Assembly: GCF_000374585.1 (NCBI RefSeq)
Contig: NZ_KB894646.1
Location: 186,001 to 250,000 of the forward strand
Reading direction: 5' to 3'
Length of the DNA: 64,000 nt
DNA from: Phocaeicola barnesiae DSM 18169 = JCM 13652
Lineage (GTDB): Bacteria; Bacteroidota; Bacteroidia; Bacteroidales; Bacteroidaceae
The notes beneath the pieces were generated by a model, which was not told the origin of the DNA, did not search any database, and saw nothing but the letters and a program-made list of their open reading frames with translations. The position numbers were made by a program, and so were the translations under genes. This document shows positions 19,922 through 28,986 of this stretch, in pieces; position 1 is the stretch's first letter, and every line of letters starts with the position of its first letter.

Positions 19922-21373
19922 ATGAGAAAAAGAAAGAAATATGACATCTTCATCAGCTACCGCCGGAAAGATACTGGCGACAAAGCGGAACACCTGAAAG
20001 ACTTGCTGGAGCCTTATTACCGGAACCGGATCAGTTTTGACAAAGAGAATCTGACAGGACTTTTTGATGTCGCACTTGCCGACCGTATCGACCAATGCAC
20101 CGACTTCCTGTTGGTCCTGGGAAAAGATTCACTTGTATTCGAAGAGAAGGATTTTGCTCCCGATCAAGTCAAGCTCTATGAGGATTTTGGGAAAAGCAGT
20201 CTCGAAGCATTCGAACAGAAAATCATCAAACTGGGGCCCCATGCTCCCATCGATTTTGTCCGCATTGAGATTGTCCGGGCTCTGAACCGGAAGGACATCC
20301 ACATCATCCCCATTGTCCCGGAGAAAACAGATACTTTTGTCTTTGAGAACCTCCGTTTGCCCCCGGACATCAGTCAAATCACCCGCTATGAAGCCGTTTT
20401 CTACAGCGATAACCCGAATGCCCTCTTCAAGAATACGGTTGCTACGCTCCGCACACACCTGAGGTCTCAACCGGACAGGCCCTTCATACGGAGTATAAAA
20501 ATAGGAGCGGCCATCCTGCTGATAGCACTGGCTGGAGCCGGTATCCTGTATTACACGACCAACCGCCAACAGGAACAACTGAAACAACTGAAGACCGCGA
20601 CAGCGCTCGACGGCCGACACTACCTGAACTGGAGCAAGGATATCACCCTGGAACAACTGAAAGCCGTCCACGAAATCCTGGACAATATGGTTCCGGTACC
20701 CGGAGGAACATTCCTTATGGGAGCTGCTCCCACTGAAAACGGGAACTACGATACCGATGTAGACACCGAAACAGAAACACCGCAGTTAGAACAAAGCGTA
20801 AAAAGCTTCTGGATGGGCAAATACGAAGTATCCGTCAGTGAATGGGCACGGATTATGGGTGAATCCTACGAAGCATCCGAAGCCTCCTTGCCCAAAACTT
20901 CCGTATCCTTCGACGAGTGCAGACGCTTCGCTGAAAAGCTCTATCACCTGACAGCCTTACAGTTCAGTCTGCCCACTGAAGCCGAATGGGAATATGCCGC
21001 CCGGGGAGGGAACAAACCGGATGACACCAAGTATGCGGGAAACAATGACCCCGACAAGGTAGCCTGGTACAGTCGGAATTCCGGAGGAAGCCCCCATGTG
21101 TGCGATGCCACAAACTCTCCGATGTACTGTAATAGCCTGAACTTGTATGACATGAGCGGAAATGTCAGCGAATGGTGCGACACGGATTTCCGCCGATATT
21201 CAGACCTGGCAAGCGGCTCTTCCGAACCGCTTGTCATCGACCCCGACTCAAAAGTGATCCGAGGCGGGAATTACGACTCCGAGGCTTACGAGCTGACAGT
21301 CTATCACCGCGAACCGATGAATGCCTACGAAAAAGTGGAGACAGTAGGTTTCAGACTCATTATCAGAGACTAA
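19922..21373 (+). CDS. TIR - membrane helix - FGE/sulfatase-modifying domain fusion
   Basis: A 483-residue protein. Residues about 7-165 are a TIR domain (YDIFISYRRKD; DFVRIEIVRAL). Glu116 falls in the position of the catalytic Glu of NAD-cleaving TIRs such as SARM1 (WVHKEIVTAL). Residues 193-211 form one membrane helix. Residues about 255-483 are an FGE/sulfatase-modifying fold (VPVPGGTFLMGA, SFWMGKYEVSVSEW, PTEAEWEYAARGG, YDMSGNVSEWCDTDF, RGGNY). Basic residues on the N-terminal side of the helix suggest a cytosolic TIR and a periplasmic FGE domain. FGE folds often serve as ligand-binding C-type-lectin-like domains in conflict genes, so enzyme activity should not be assumed. First gene of a three-gene operon with an exported protein and a TPR-CHAT protein. 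Confidence 0.9.
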   Translation: MRKRKKYDIFISYRRKDTGDKAEHLKDLLEPYYRNRISFDKENLTGLFDVALADRIDQCTDFLLVLGKDSLVFEEKDFAPDQVKLYEDFGKSSLEAFEQKIIKLGPHAPIDFVRIEIVRALNRKDIHIIPIVPEKTDTFVFENLRLPPDISQITRYEAVFYSDNPNALFKNTVATLRTHLRSQPDRPFIRSIKIGAAILLIALAGAGILYYTTNRQQEQLKQLKTATALDGRHYLNWSKDITLEQLKAVHEILDNMVPVPGGTFLMGAAPTENGNYDTDVDTETETPQLEQSVKSFWMGKYEVSVSEWARIMGESYEASEASLPKTSVSFDECRRFAEKLYHLTALQFSLPTEAEWEYAARGGNKPDDTKYAGNNDPDKVAWYSRNSGGSPHVCDATNSPMYCNSLNLYDMSGNVSEWCDTDFRRYSDLASGSSEPLVIDPDSKVIRGGNYDSEAYELTVYHREPMNAYEKVETVGFRLIIRD

Positions 21374-21386
21374 AACATTCATTATC

Positions 21387-22037
21387 ATGAAAACGTCAAG
21401 AATAATCACCGTACTCATCTGCCTGCTGTTGCCGTTCGGTACGTTTGCGCAAGACCCGTCTCTCTCACCGCAGACACAAGCGGTCTACGAAGCTTGTATC
21501 CGTCTGACAAAAGCTATCGGCAGTGGAAGCAAGGCAGGACTGCAGGCGGCCAACAAGGCATTCAAAGCCTGTCAGGCCAAAGAATTCGCTCAGTTGGAAG
21601 TACTGGACGACCACCCTCTGTCCCTCAACAACCATTTCATTTTTGATGAGGTTTTCATCGACAGCCTCATAGCCGGCCGTCATGTCTATCAGTTCGCCCA
21701 GCGCTACGCCGATTCACGTGCTGTCCGTGGATTCTCCAGCAGCGGAAACATCTTCGTCGCCACACACGCCGTCAGCGGAAATTCCAGTGCGAGCTATTCC
21801 TTCCGGTCCAAAGGGCGACAGGAACTGGCAGTGGTAGCCGAACCAGGCGGGAAAATAACCCTCCGGGTACACGACAAGACCCACAATACCTGGTACAACG
21901 ACACCGAGAAAGTGAAAGAAGGAGAATCATCCCGGCTGCTGGTCTTCGATTTACCGGAGAACGAAGTCAGCGTCCTCGAGGTAGAAGTCATCAACACAAC
22001 CTCCCGGGACATCAGTTTCGCCATCATCAGTAACTGA
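21387..22037 (+). CDS. Exported protein of the TIR-CHAT operon, unknown family
   Basis: A 216-residue protein with a signal peptide (hydrophobic residues about 5-20, cleavage likely after TFAQ). The mature part has a helical first half (VYEACIRLTKAIGSGSKAGL and following) and a beta-rich second half (residues about 115-216: GNIFVATHAVSGNSSASYSF, then VAEPGGKITLRVHD), suggesting a small beta-sandwich. I do not recognise it. It lies 13 bases after the TIR-FGE gene and 45 bases before the TPR-CHAT gene, so it is almost certainly part of the same system and may act in the periplasm. Confidence 0.8.
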   Translation: MKTSRIITVLICLLLPFGTFAQDPSLSPQTQAVYEACIRLTKAIGSGSKAGLQAANKAFKACQAKEFAQLEVLDDHPLSLNNHFIFDEVFIDSLIAGRHVYQFAQRYADSRAVRGFSSSGNIFVATHAVSGNSSASYSFRSKGRQELAVVAEPGGKITLRVHDKTHNTWYNDTEKVKEGESSRLLVFDLPENEVSVLEVEVINTTSRDISFAIISN

Positions 22038-22082
22038 CAAGAGCCACCAATCAACCTTTATCTACATAAAACCTGACGTACC

Positions 22083-25040
22083 ATGAAAAAGCTATTACTG
22101 TTTGCCGTGTCTGCCCTGTTGAGTGTTACTCTCTGGGCGCAGACAGCCGAGGAGGCCAAAGAGCTCCATGAAAAAGGACGCGCCTGCCTGAACGAAGGAA
22201 AGATTACGGAAGGGAGGGAATATACCCGCCAAGCCATGGAAATGCGACGGAAGCTGTTCGGCGAAGTCAACGAAGACTACATCACTTCCCTGAACAACTA
22301 TGCCCTGTCCTTCGCCACCGAAGAAGACTATGCGCAGGCCGTCGAACTGCAGGCACAGGTCATGGACCTGTGCCGGAAACTGAAAAGCCCTCACCCCAAT
22401 CTAGGGATGTATACCACCAATATGGGACGTTTCTATTACCTGAACGGAGATACTACCCGGGCCATCAGCTGCTGGGAACAAGCCCTTCCCCTGGTCGAGA
22501 AACACGGCGACATCTACGAATACCTGCTGAATGCATTGGGAATGGTGTATGACGAGCGCAACGACAAGGAGGGATTGGAACACATCATGGCACTGACGGA
22601 AGAACATAACCTCCATGAGCTCTCCAAGCCGTGCAACGAACCGGAGTGCATGCTGGAACGCGCAGAATATTACCAGGCCATCAACGACCATGCCCATGCG
22701 AAAGAGTGCTTTCTCCAGGTATTGGCCATGCCCATGGACCCGGAAATGAAAGTAAAGGTTCACGAAGCCTATGCCAAACAGCTGTTCCAGGTAAACGATT
22801 GTGTTGCCGCCGCCGAGTACCAGTTGTCTGCCGCCAACCTCCGCAAAGAAATCGACGGCAAAGATACAGAAACTTCCATCGGCTACCTCTACCGTGCCGC
22901 CCTCTTCAGCTACATCGCCCAACAATACCAGCAGGCCGTCGACTGCTACCGGAAAATCATCGATTTCTACACAGCATACGACCAACCTGCTGCACGGAGA
23001 AATGAAATCCAATGCTATACCGGACTGGGGAACGCCTACAGTGCGCTGACAGAGCATGAACAGGCCTACACCTGCTACCGGAAAGTCATGGACTACTACG
23101 GGACGAACGCCCCTGACGACAAAGAATACCCCAAGGCCATCGCAAACGTAGCCATGGCAGAAAAGAATCTGAGTAAATACGATGCCGCCATCGAACATTA
23201 CCGACAGGCCATGAAGCTGTTCGAGGCCAAGGGAATGACCGAAGAATACGCCAATGCAGCCTCTTCCCTGAAACTTTGCTACTTCTACGCAGGTAAAAAA
23301 GGGGAAGTAGACGCAAAAGACGAGATGGTGAAAAAGGCACAGAACGAAAAGTTGGACCGGATGATCGAAGAAGAACTTGCGAGTCTGAAACTGACGGAGA
23401 CCTACCTGGGAAGACTAGCATATGCCCGTTCGCTGGCCACGATAGCCGGATGTTATGCCCTCAAAGAAGACTATCGGAATGCAGTCACATATTACACCCG
23501 GTATATAAAGGATATCCGCAAAGCCATACAGGAAGAATTCCGCCTGCAGAGCGAATCGGAACGGATGGCCACCTGGAACGAAGAGCTGCCTACCCTACAT
23601 GACCTGCAACTGCTTCTTGCCACCCTTCCGGTAGGGAATGAAGGTCTGATGGACGAACTGGCTGCGGTGGTTTACGATGCGGAACTCCTCTCCAAAGGTA
23701 TCCTGCTCACCTCGGCCATCGAATTCAAGAAAGTCCTGATTGCCCGGAACGACAGCGGATTGCTGGAGGCCTATGACCGTTCACAGGCGCTGGAAGCCGA
23801 GATTGAACAGCTCAGGAAAAACGGTTCGGTGGAACAACACTCCAAGGAACTGCTCGGACTGACGCAAGAGAGCCAGTCTCTGCAGCTGAAGCTCTACCAG
23901 GAATGCGCGGAATTTGCCGATTATACCGACTACCTGTCCTATTCGTGGCAAGATGTACAGAAGGCTTTGGGACCTGCAGACATCGCCATCGAATTTGCCG
24001 CTATCCAGACCGGAATTCTTGATTCGGAGAACTACATGGCTGCTTTGGTACTGACGGCCGATGCTCCTGCCCCGGTAGCTTTTCCCGTCTGTCTGTTGGT
24101 TCAGGCACAGCAGATGGAAACCGACGAACAACTGTTCGGAAAGAAGGGAAATCCTTTATGGGGAAATCTCTCGTCATACCTTTCCGGGAAAAAGCGGATA
24201 TTCTTCTCCGCCGACGGCAGTTTCAACCGCATCGGTATCGAATACCTCCTTTACAACGACAAGCCGTTGTCCGAACAGTTCGAGGTATACCGGCTTTCTT
24301 CCACCAAAGAGCTGTGTTACAAGCATCCCGACATAGCGGTCACAAAGGCTGCCCTGTTCGGCGACATCGATTACAACGACGCTCCCGTACAGTCGGAAGC
24401 GTCAGAACGATCCCTCGCCACCCTCCGTGCGGCAGTAGACAGCGAGGGATTTATCCGCCTCAGACATGCCCCCCGTGAAATCAACGATATCCGGACAATC
24501 CTTCAGGACCATCGTGTGAAGGACATTGCAACCCTGACAGGTGCAGAAGCCAGCAAAGAGGCCTTCCAAAAGCTGGACGGCTCAAAGGTCAACCTGCTGC
24601 ATATTGCCACACACGGCTCCTACCTTCCTTCTGAAAAGGCTACCGATGCCGCCTCTATGGACAACAGTCTGCTGGCATTTGCCGGAGCGAATCTTGGTGA
24701 TGACGGATTGATTACAGCGTCCGAAATAGCGAAAATGGACCTGCGCCACTGCGACCTGACTGTCTTATCCGCCTGCGAGACCGGATTGGGGAAACTGAGT
24801 GAGGACGGCGTATTCGGTCTGCAACGGGGATTCAAGAATGCCGGTGTACGTACCCTGCTGATGAGTCTGAAAAAAGTGTACGACAGTTCCACAGCCGATT
24901 TGATGACCTTCTTCTACAGGCATCTCATGGAGGGTTCCTCCAAACGCGAAGCCCTCACGAAAGCCCAGCAGGACGTCCGTGCAAACGGCTATACGGACCC
25001 CATGTATTGGGCCACCTTTATCCTGCTCGATGCGTATTGA
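22083..25040 (+). CDS. Exported TPR-CHAT protein (caspase-like protease)
   Basis: A 985-residue protein with a signal peptide (MKKLLLFAVSALLSVTLWAQ). Residues about 20-420 are tetratricopeptide repeats (for example QTAEEAKELHEKGRACL and YAQAVELQAQVMDLCRK), followed by a helical linker. The C-terminal region (about 650-985) is a CHAT domain with the His-Cys dyad: His844 in LLHIATHGSYL and Cys898 in VLSACETGLG. CHAT proteases belong to the caspase-like clan, and TPR-CHAT proteins act in bacterial conflict, for example as the partner of the type III-E CRISPR effector. An export signal on such a protein is notable and predicts action in the periplasm. Third gene of the operon with TIR-FGE; a strong terminator follows. 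Confidence 0.9.
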   Translation: MKKLLLFAVSALLSVTLWAQTAEEAKELHEKGRACLNEGKITEGREYTRQAMEMRRKLFGEVNEDYITSLNNYALSFATEEDYAQAVELQAQVMDLCRKLKSPHPNLGMYTTNMGRFYYLNGDTTRAISCWEQALPLVEKHGDIYEYLLNALGMVYDERNDKEGLEHIMALTEEHNLHELSKPCNEPECMLERAEYYQAINDHAHAKECFLQVLAMPMDPEMKVKVHEAYAKQLFQVNDCVAAAEYQLSAANLRKEIDGKDTETSIGYLYRAALFSYIAQQYQQAVDCYRKIIDFYTAYDQPAARRNEIQCYTGLGNAYSALTEHEQAYTCYRKVMDYYGTNAPDDKEYPKAIANVAMAEKNLSKYDAAIEHYRQAMKLFEAKGMTEEYANAASSLKLCYFYAGKKGEVDAKDEMVKKAQNEKLDRMIEEELASLKLTETYLGRLAYARSLATIAGCYALKEDYRNAVTYYTRYIKDIRKAIQEEFRLQSESERMATWNEELPTLHDLQLLLATLPVGNEGLMDELAAVVYDAELLSKGILLTSAIEFKKVLIARNDSGLLEAYDRSQALEAEIEQLRKNGSVEQHSKELLGLTQESQSLQLKLYQECAEFADYTDYLSYSWQDVQKALGPADIAIEFAAIQTGILDSENYMAALVLTADAPAPVAFPVCLLVQAQQMETDEQLFGKKGNPLWGNLSSYLSGKKRIFFSADGSFNRIGIEYLLYNDKPLSEQFEVYRLSSTKELCYKHPDIAVTKAALFGDIDYNDAPVQSEASERSLATLRAAVDSEGFIRLRHAPREINDIRTILQDHRVKDIATLTGAEASKEAFQKLDGSKVNLLHIATHGSYLPSEKATDAASMDNSLLAFAGANLGDDGLITASEIAKMDLRHCDLTVLSACETGLGKLSEDGVFGLQRGFKNAGVRTLLMSLKKVYDSSTADLMTFFYRHLMEGSSKREALTKAQQDVRANGYTDPMYWATFILLDAY

Positions 25041-25067
25041 TCCCGAAAATTCATCTGTCCGTCACAG

Positions 25068-25108
25068 AGTGCCCTGCCATTCCCGGTCATGGAGAATGGC
25101 AGGGCACT
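25068..25108. terminator. Shared terminator between the convergent operons
   Basis: AGTGCCCTGCCATTC (25068-25082) and GAATGGCAGGGCACT (25094-25108) form a perfect 15-bp stem with an 11-base loop, followed by TTTCTTT on the plus strand. It lies between the ends of the TPR-CHAT gene (25040) and the RyR gene (25134), so it can end both convergent transcripts. Confidence 0.9.
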
Positions 25109-25133
25109 TTCTTTCCCCTCTTCGCAGGAACTG

Positions 25134-25427
25134 TTACTCCCGGGAGACATGGAATCCCAGCTTCATGATCAGTTTCAATGTACTGACGGCCGTTTGACGG
25201 TCATATTCCTTTTCCGCGTCAGGCAGTTCTTCGTAGGGCACCAGGCAAGGATGCTGTTTATGCACATCGTCCCGCTGCTCCCCATACGTCCAGCCCTGGG
25301 CGATACGTGTTTCCGCCCATACCTCATGTACATTTCGGGCCATCTGTTCCACCAGGTTATTCAGTTCATCCGGTAGACGGACGTCTGTTACATCTACCGG
25401 CTGTGGTATATAAGTCTTATTTTTCAT
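25134..25427 (-). CDS. Stand-alone RyR domain protein
   Basis: A 97-residue protein that consists almost entirely of one RyR domain, the repeat of animal ryanodine receptors: EQMARNVHEVWAETRIAQGW, YGEQRDDVHKQHPCLVPYEE and EYDRQTAVSTLKLIMKLG cover the conserved helices and the HPCLVPY turn. Family knowledge supports a ligand or protein-interaction role, and bacterial RyR domains have been proposed to sense nucleotide signals. It starts 4 bases after the larger RyR protein gene ends, so the two are co-translated and probably work together. Confidence 0.9.
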   Translation of the reverse strand: MKNKTYIPQPVDVTDVRLPDELNNLVEQMARNVHEVWAETRIAQGWTYGEQRDDVHKQHPCLVPYEELPDAEKEYDRQTAVSTLKLIMKLGFHVSRE

Positions 25428-25431
25428 CTGC

Positions 25432-27795
25432 TTAATCGTGTTTTAGGTGCAAGGCATTCCATTCCTTTCCTTTCTTAATACTCAGCTCTACAATTCCTCT
25501 ATCATACAGAAGCGTCCTCCTTATGGCCTCGTCTTGTGAGGCTATCAGTTCGGAACACGGCATCAGGCACGGATGTATCCTTTCCTTCATCGACTTTTCT
25601 CTACCGGGAACAAAGCCCAGCAGTTCCATCTTGGCATTCCATCGGATATGTTCTGTATAGACCAGGTTATCAATCAAGAGTTCGTCTCTGCCCATCATCT
25701 GTTCCAGCTCATCCAGACGTGCCACCGATATACCTTCCTCATTGACAGCTCCGGCCAGCACCAGTTTTGTATAGATATGGCAGACATTCGAGCGGTCCTG
25801 CTCCTCCTGGTAAAGAATCCGGAGCTCATTGTCCAGCGTATTCATCCGCTCATCCTTTTCATTCCTCCGTTTCCTCCACCAGGCATCGGCATCCATGGTA
25901 CCGACTTTTGTGTCCCCGCAGATTTCACCATACCTCAGGTAGAAATCCTTCGCGTCTTTCTCTTCAGCAACCGCCGACAGATTCTCGTGCGACAACACCT
26001 CCTTATCGGTCCCGAACACTTCAATGATACTGACCGTTTTTCCACCGACAAGGACATTGTAGCGGTCAACATCCTTCATCAACCGCATACTGTTATTACT
26101 CCTCAACCGGACATAGATTCTGAACTTTTCCAGATTCTTCCGGTAGCGGTAAGCGAAATCAAACAGGTGCATCGCTACGGAAGCGGCTTCTTCATCGTCA
26201 TCCACAGATACCACTACATAATTAAGGGCATCAATGATTTCCTTCAACCTGTCCCAGAAAGCCATCGAATGGGTAGACATATTGTCCAACCAATGGATGG
26301 ACGGCTTATCCACCAGTGCGGGCGTATTGACCAGGAATCTTGTTTTCAGTTCTTTCAAATGTTTGTCCACCACATAAATATTCCGTACCTGTTCGGTCAC
26401 GGTAATCCTTCCTCCCTCTTGCCTTACACTATTCTTGACGAAAGCACTGAATTCGTAAAGGAAACGGAAAGCGTCACGTCCGGTTTCCCCAAAGCCGATA
26501 ATCAATGCGGTGAAAGCCGAAGAGACAGTACCGGTGTTCCCGTCATAATCCACAAAATTTACCGGATGATTCTTTCCGTAATCCCACATACGTTTCCCGT
26601 TTCCCTTCAGTTGAAGCACAGACAGCATGGAAGAATCCACCAGATGTACATCATGTTTCAATCCCGACCTGCTCATCACCGATTCATTAAAACGGTTTTT
26701 CCGGGCATGGCAATAGACCTTAATTCTCCGTGCGGCCGCCAATATCGCTTCTTTTTCTTCCTTTTTCATTTTCTTCAGAGCAAAAAACTTCAGCATATTG
26801 ACGACCGCTCCGATATTCTTCTTCTCGTCGTCAGAAAGGAAAAAGAATTCTATGGACTCCTTCCGTATGCTTTTACGCAACATACGTTGCAGATTCCGCA
26901 ATCCCAATTGGACAAACAGGTCGTCCGCTTGGTTCAGCGTATCCAGGTTTCCGTTCAGCCCTTTATCCGCTACAGTCAGAAAAGCCTTGTTCTTTCCCCT
27001 ATTGAGCGCCTCTATACGGTCAAGGTAGTTTTCAATGTCCTCTCCCGAAGTATGAAAAAAATGGCTGAACGTAAACCGTGACGAATAAGCATGTTTCTCT
27101 TCAGGCGGTTTGACAAATACCAACCGGGCATTCTTGTCCCGGATGCTTTCAGCTACCGTAAGCGCATGCTCATTGATTCCCCAGAATACATACAGTGGCA
27201 CGCTCTCCGGTCTATGCCCGTACCACCAGAGCCTTAACATCGACAGCAACCGCAACCCGAACAGACGCAAGATAAAGATGGCACTTACAAACACTGCGGC
27301 AAAGTGGACTGTCGAAAAGATAATCATGTAAGTGACAGAGTCCTTCAGTATGTGTTTCACTTCAATCAGTTCCGATTCGGAAACAAACATCTCCAGCGAC
27401 GATACGCAGGCACGCAGCAGCAATACCAGTACATTGTTCTCACTGCCTTCATCATTGAAACCGGCTCCATACACCAGAACTCCCGCCAGAAAAACGGTTA
27501 GCGCCACCTGCTTCAGGTGATGGAAAATCCAGTTCCGGCATTTAGTATTCAGGATGCAATAGAGCAGGAACCCACACACGGCCACAGCCCCCGCAAGACT
27601 TAGCCACAACATAGCCTCCGAATCCCGCGCAGGCAAAAATTCATCACACCCGAGCAGGAAATGTTCTATTCCGGTCGTATCCTCCACATGTCCGGAAGCG
27701 TTGTTCGAATGCTTCTGGATGTATTCTGCCTGTTTCAGGATACTGTCCACATAAGCCAAAGAATCACTCAGTTCCTTACCTCCATCTATCATCAT
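25432..27795 (-). CDS. Membrane protein with Rossmann domains and C-terminal RyR domain
   Basis: A 787-residue protein. Four hydrophobic segments lie at about residues 62-82, 95-112, 121-138 and 153-178. A Rossmann-like segment follows (PLYVFWGINEHALTVAESI, about 199-217), then a second one with IIGFGETGRDAFRFLYEF. The C-terminus (about 705-775) is a RyR domain: LVYTEHIRWNAKMELLGFVP, then RIHPCLMPCSEL. Two Rossmann modules after membrane helices resemble RCK/TrkA-N regulation of ion channels, but no selectivity filter is obvious here. I infer a ligand-gated membrane effector or sensor. It sits between a TIR-like membrane protein gene (50 bases upstream) and the stand-alone RyR gene. Confidence 0.82.
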   Translation of the reverse strand: MMIDGGKELSDSLAYVDSILKQAEYIQKHSNNASGHVEDTTGIEHFLLGCDEFLPARDSEAMLWLSLAGAVAVCGFLLYCILNTKCRNWIFHHLKQVALTVFLAGVLVYGAGFNDEGSENNVLVLLLRACVSSLEMFVSESELIEVKHILKDSVTYMIIFSTVHFAAVFVSAIFILRLFGLRLLSMLRLWWYGHRPESVPLYVFWGINEHALTVAESIRDKNARLVFVKPPEEKHAYSSRFTFSHFFHTSGEDIENYLDRIEALNRGKNKAFLTVADKGLNGNLDTLNQADDLFVQLGLRNLQRMLRKSIRKESIEFFFLSDDEKKNIGAVVNMLKFFALKKMKKEEKEAILAAARRIKVYCHARKNRFNESVMSRSGLKHDVHLVDSSMLSVLQLKGNGKRMWDYGKNHPVNFVDYDGNTGTVSSAFTALIIGFGETGRDAFRFLYEFSAFVKNSVRQEGGRITVTEQVRNIYVVDKHLKELKTRFLVNTPALVDKPSIHWLDNMSTHSMAFWDRLKEIIDALNYVVVSVDDDEEAASVAMHLFDFAYRYRKNLEKFRIYVRLRSNNSMRLMKDVDRYNVLVGGKTVSIIEVFGTDKEVLSHENLSAVAEEKDAKDFYLRYGEICGDTKVGTMDADAWWRKRRNEKDERMNTLDNELRILYQEEQDRSNVCHIYTKLVLAGAVNEEGISVARLDELEQMMGRDELLIDNLVYTEHIRWNAKMELLGFVPGREKSMKERIHPCLMPCSELIASQDEAIRRTLLYDRGIVELSIKKGKEWNALHLKHD

Positions 27796-27844
27796 ACATG
27801 TTCTCTTTTATGTCCTAGGACTAATAAAATACATTTGCTCATCT

Positions 27845-28828
27845 CTAATCTTTCATACTACTATTGTTCTGTTCCAGAACCCCTTGATAATTGAAATCCA
27901 TCACCACTTCACTACCAAGCATCCGGTTGCCTTCCATAATGATTAGCGGATTTCCTTTTAATGCGGGCACACAGTACTGATATGTCTCCTTCTTGAAGTG
28001 ATAATAACGATTCTTATACTCCCCTCCTGATATGACCAGTGACGGTTCCTTCTTCCCCTTCTCTCCCCGAACCACGTTCCAGGACAAATACCGGTATACT
28101 CCATCGACCAATTTCTCCACACGCACGATGTTATTGGTAGTCCGTATTGTTCTGGAGCCTATGATTACACTTCCGTCATAAACAGACTCATTCTCAAGTA
28201 TTTTTGTAATCAATTCCGGTTCCTCCTTGCCCGATGAATGCTTCTGCAGCGACATGTATCCTATCGAACAGCACAATAACACCCCCAACACAACAATTAC
28301 AGCATTCTTTGCCTGTATATAACGGTTGCTCCAGAAAAAATCATGGATCAGCCATTTCAGCAGACTCTTCTCCGTATACCGCTTGATATATTTGTCAATT
28401 TCCTCCGAAAATAAATGTTTCAAATCTTCATCCGTCTCGTATTCAATGTAATATTGCTTCAGCTGGTTCATCATCATATTCATCACCTGCAGATTGGAAT
28501 CCTTGACAACCCGAGCATTGTAAAAGACTATAATGTCAGGGTGGTTCCTCGATAAAAGTCCCTTATATGCCAGGATAAACTCCTCTATCGTTTTCTCACC
28601 CACATTATGGTCAAAGACAAATACCACAAGATTTGCCTTCTGCAATATATAACTGTTGTAATCCTTTTGCTGACCATCCGAAGATAAAGTTCCATCAAAA
28701 TCAAGGAAAGATTTGGTTTCGAACATCACATTCCATTTGGTCTGCTTGTTTCCGAAAATGCTGGTCAATATCTCCCTTTGACGCTCCTGATCTTTGGCTC
28801 CGGCAATGAAACATCTGATTTTCTTCAT
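27845..28828 (-). CDS. TIR-like / DUF4062-like membrane protein
   Basis: A 327-residue protein. The start KKIRCFIAGAKDQERQREIL, then LQKANLVVFVFDHNVGEKTI and EEFILAYKGLL, suggest a TIR-related flavodoxin-like fold of the DUF4062/effector type, with Glu82/Glu83 in the helix where TIR enzymes carry their catalytic Glu. One membrane helix at about 174-193 separates this cytosolic domain from a beta-rich C-terminal domain of about 130 residues. The fold assignment is tentative. It is preceded by a hairpin (28909-28948) and may start its own transcript with the RyR genes that follow. Confidence 0.65.
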   Translation of the reverse strand: MKKIRCFIAGAKDQERQREILTSIFGNKQTKWNVMFETKSFLDFDGTLSSDGQQKDYNSYILQKANLVVFVFDHNVGEKTIEEFILAYKGLLSRNHPDIIVFYNARVVKDSNLQVMNMMMNQLKQYYIEYETDEDLKHLFSEEIDKYIKRYTEKSLLKWLIHDFFWSNRYIQAKNAVIVVLGVLLCCSIGYMSLQKHSSGKEEPELITKILENESVYDGSVIIGSRTIRTTNNIVRVEKLVDGVYRYLSWNVVRGEKGKKEPSLVISGGEYKNRYYHFKKETYQYCVPALKGNPLIIMEGNRMLGSEVVMDFNYQGVLEQNNSSMKD

Positions 28829-28908
28829 TTTTCCGATTCTATCTGTTTTAGATATTCCGACTACTATTTTATTGTGACAATTATCTGTACGCCTTCCATG
28901 AAACCGGA

Positions 28909-28948
28909 CAGTATTCTTCCGCAGCCATCATGCTGTGGAAGAATACTG
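28909..28948 (-). terminator. Strong hairpin inside the RyR/TIR cluster
   Basis: CAGTATTCTTCCGCAG (28909-28924) pairs with CTGTGGAAGAATACTG (28933-28948) over 16 bases with one wobble and an 8-base loop. No T-run follows on the minus strand, so it may be a processing or mRNA-stability hairpin rather than an intrinsic terminator. Confidence 0.55.
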
Positions 28949-28986
28949 CGGAAGCGGGCATTCCGGTCCCTTTCCATCCCTATCCA

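Noticed and set aside
20700-21373. Diversity-generating retroelement target in the FGE domain
   Set aside because: The FGE fold is a common carrier, but no reverse transcriptase, template repeat or accessory gene lies nearby; kept only as a point to check.
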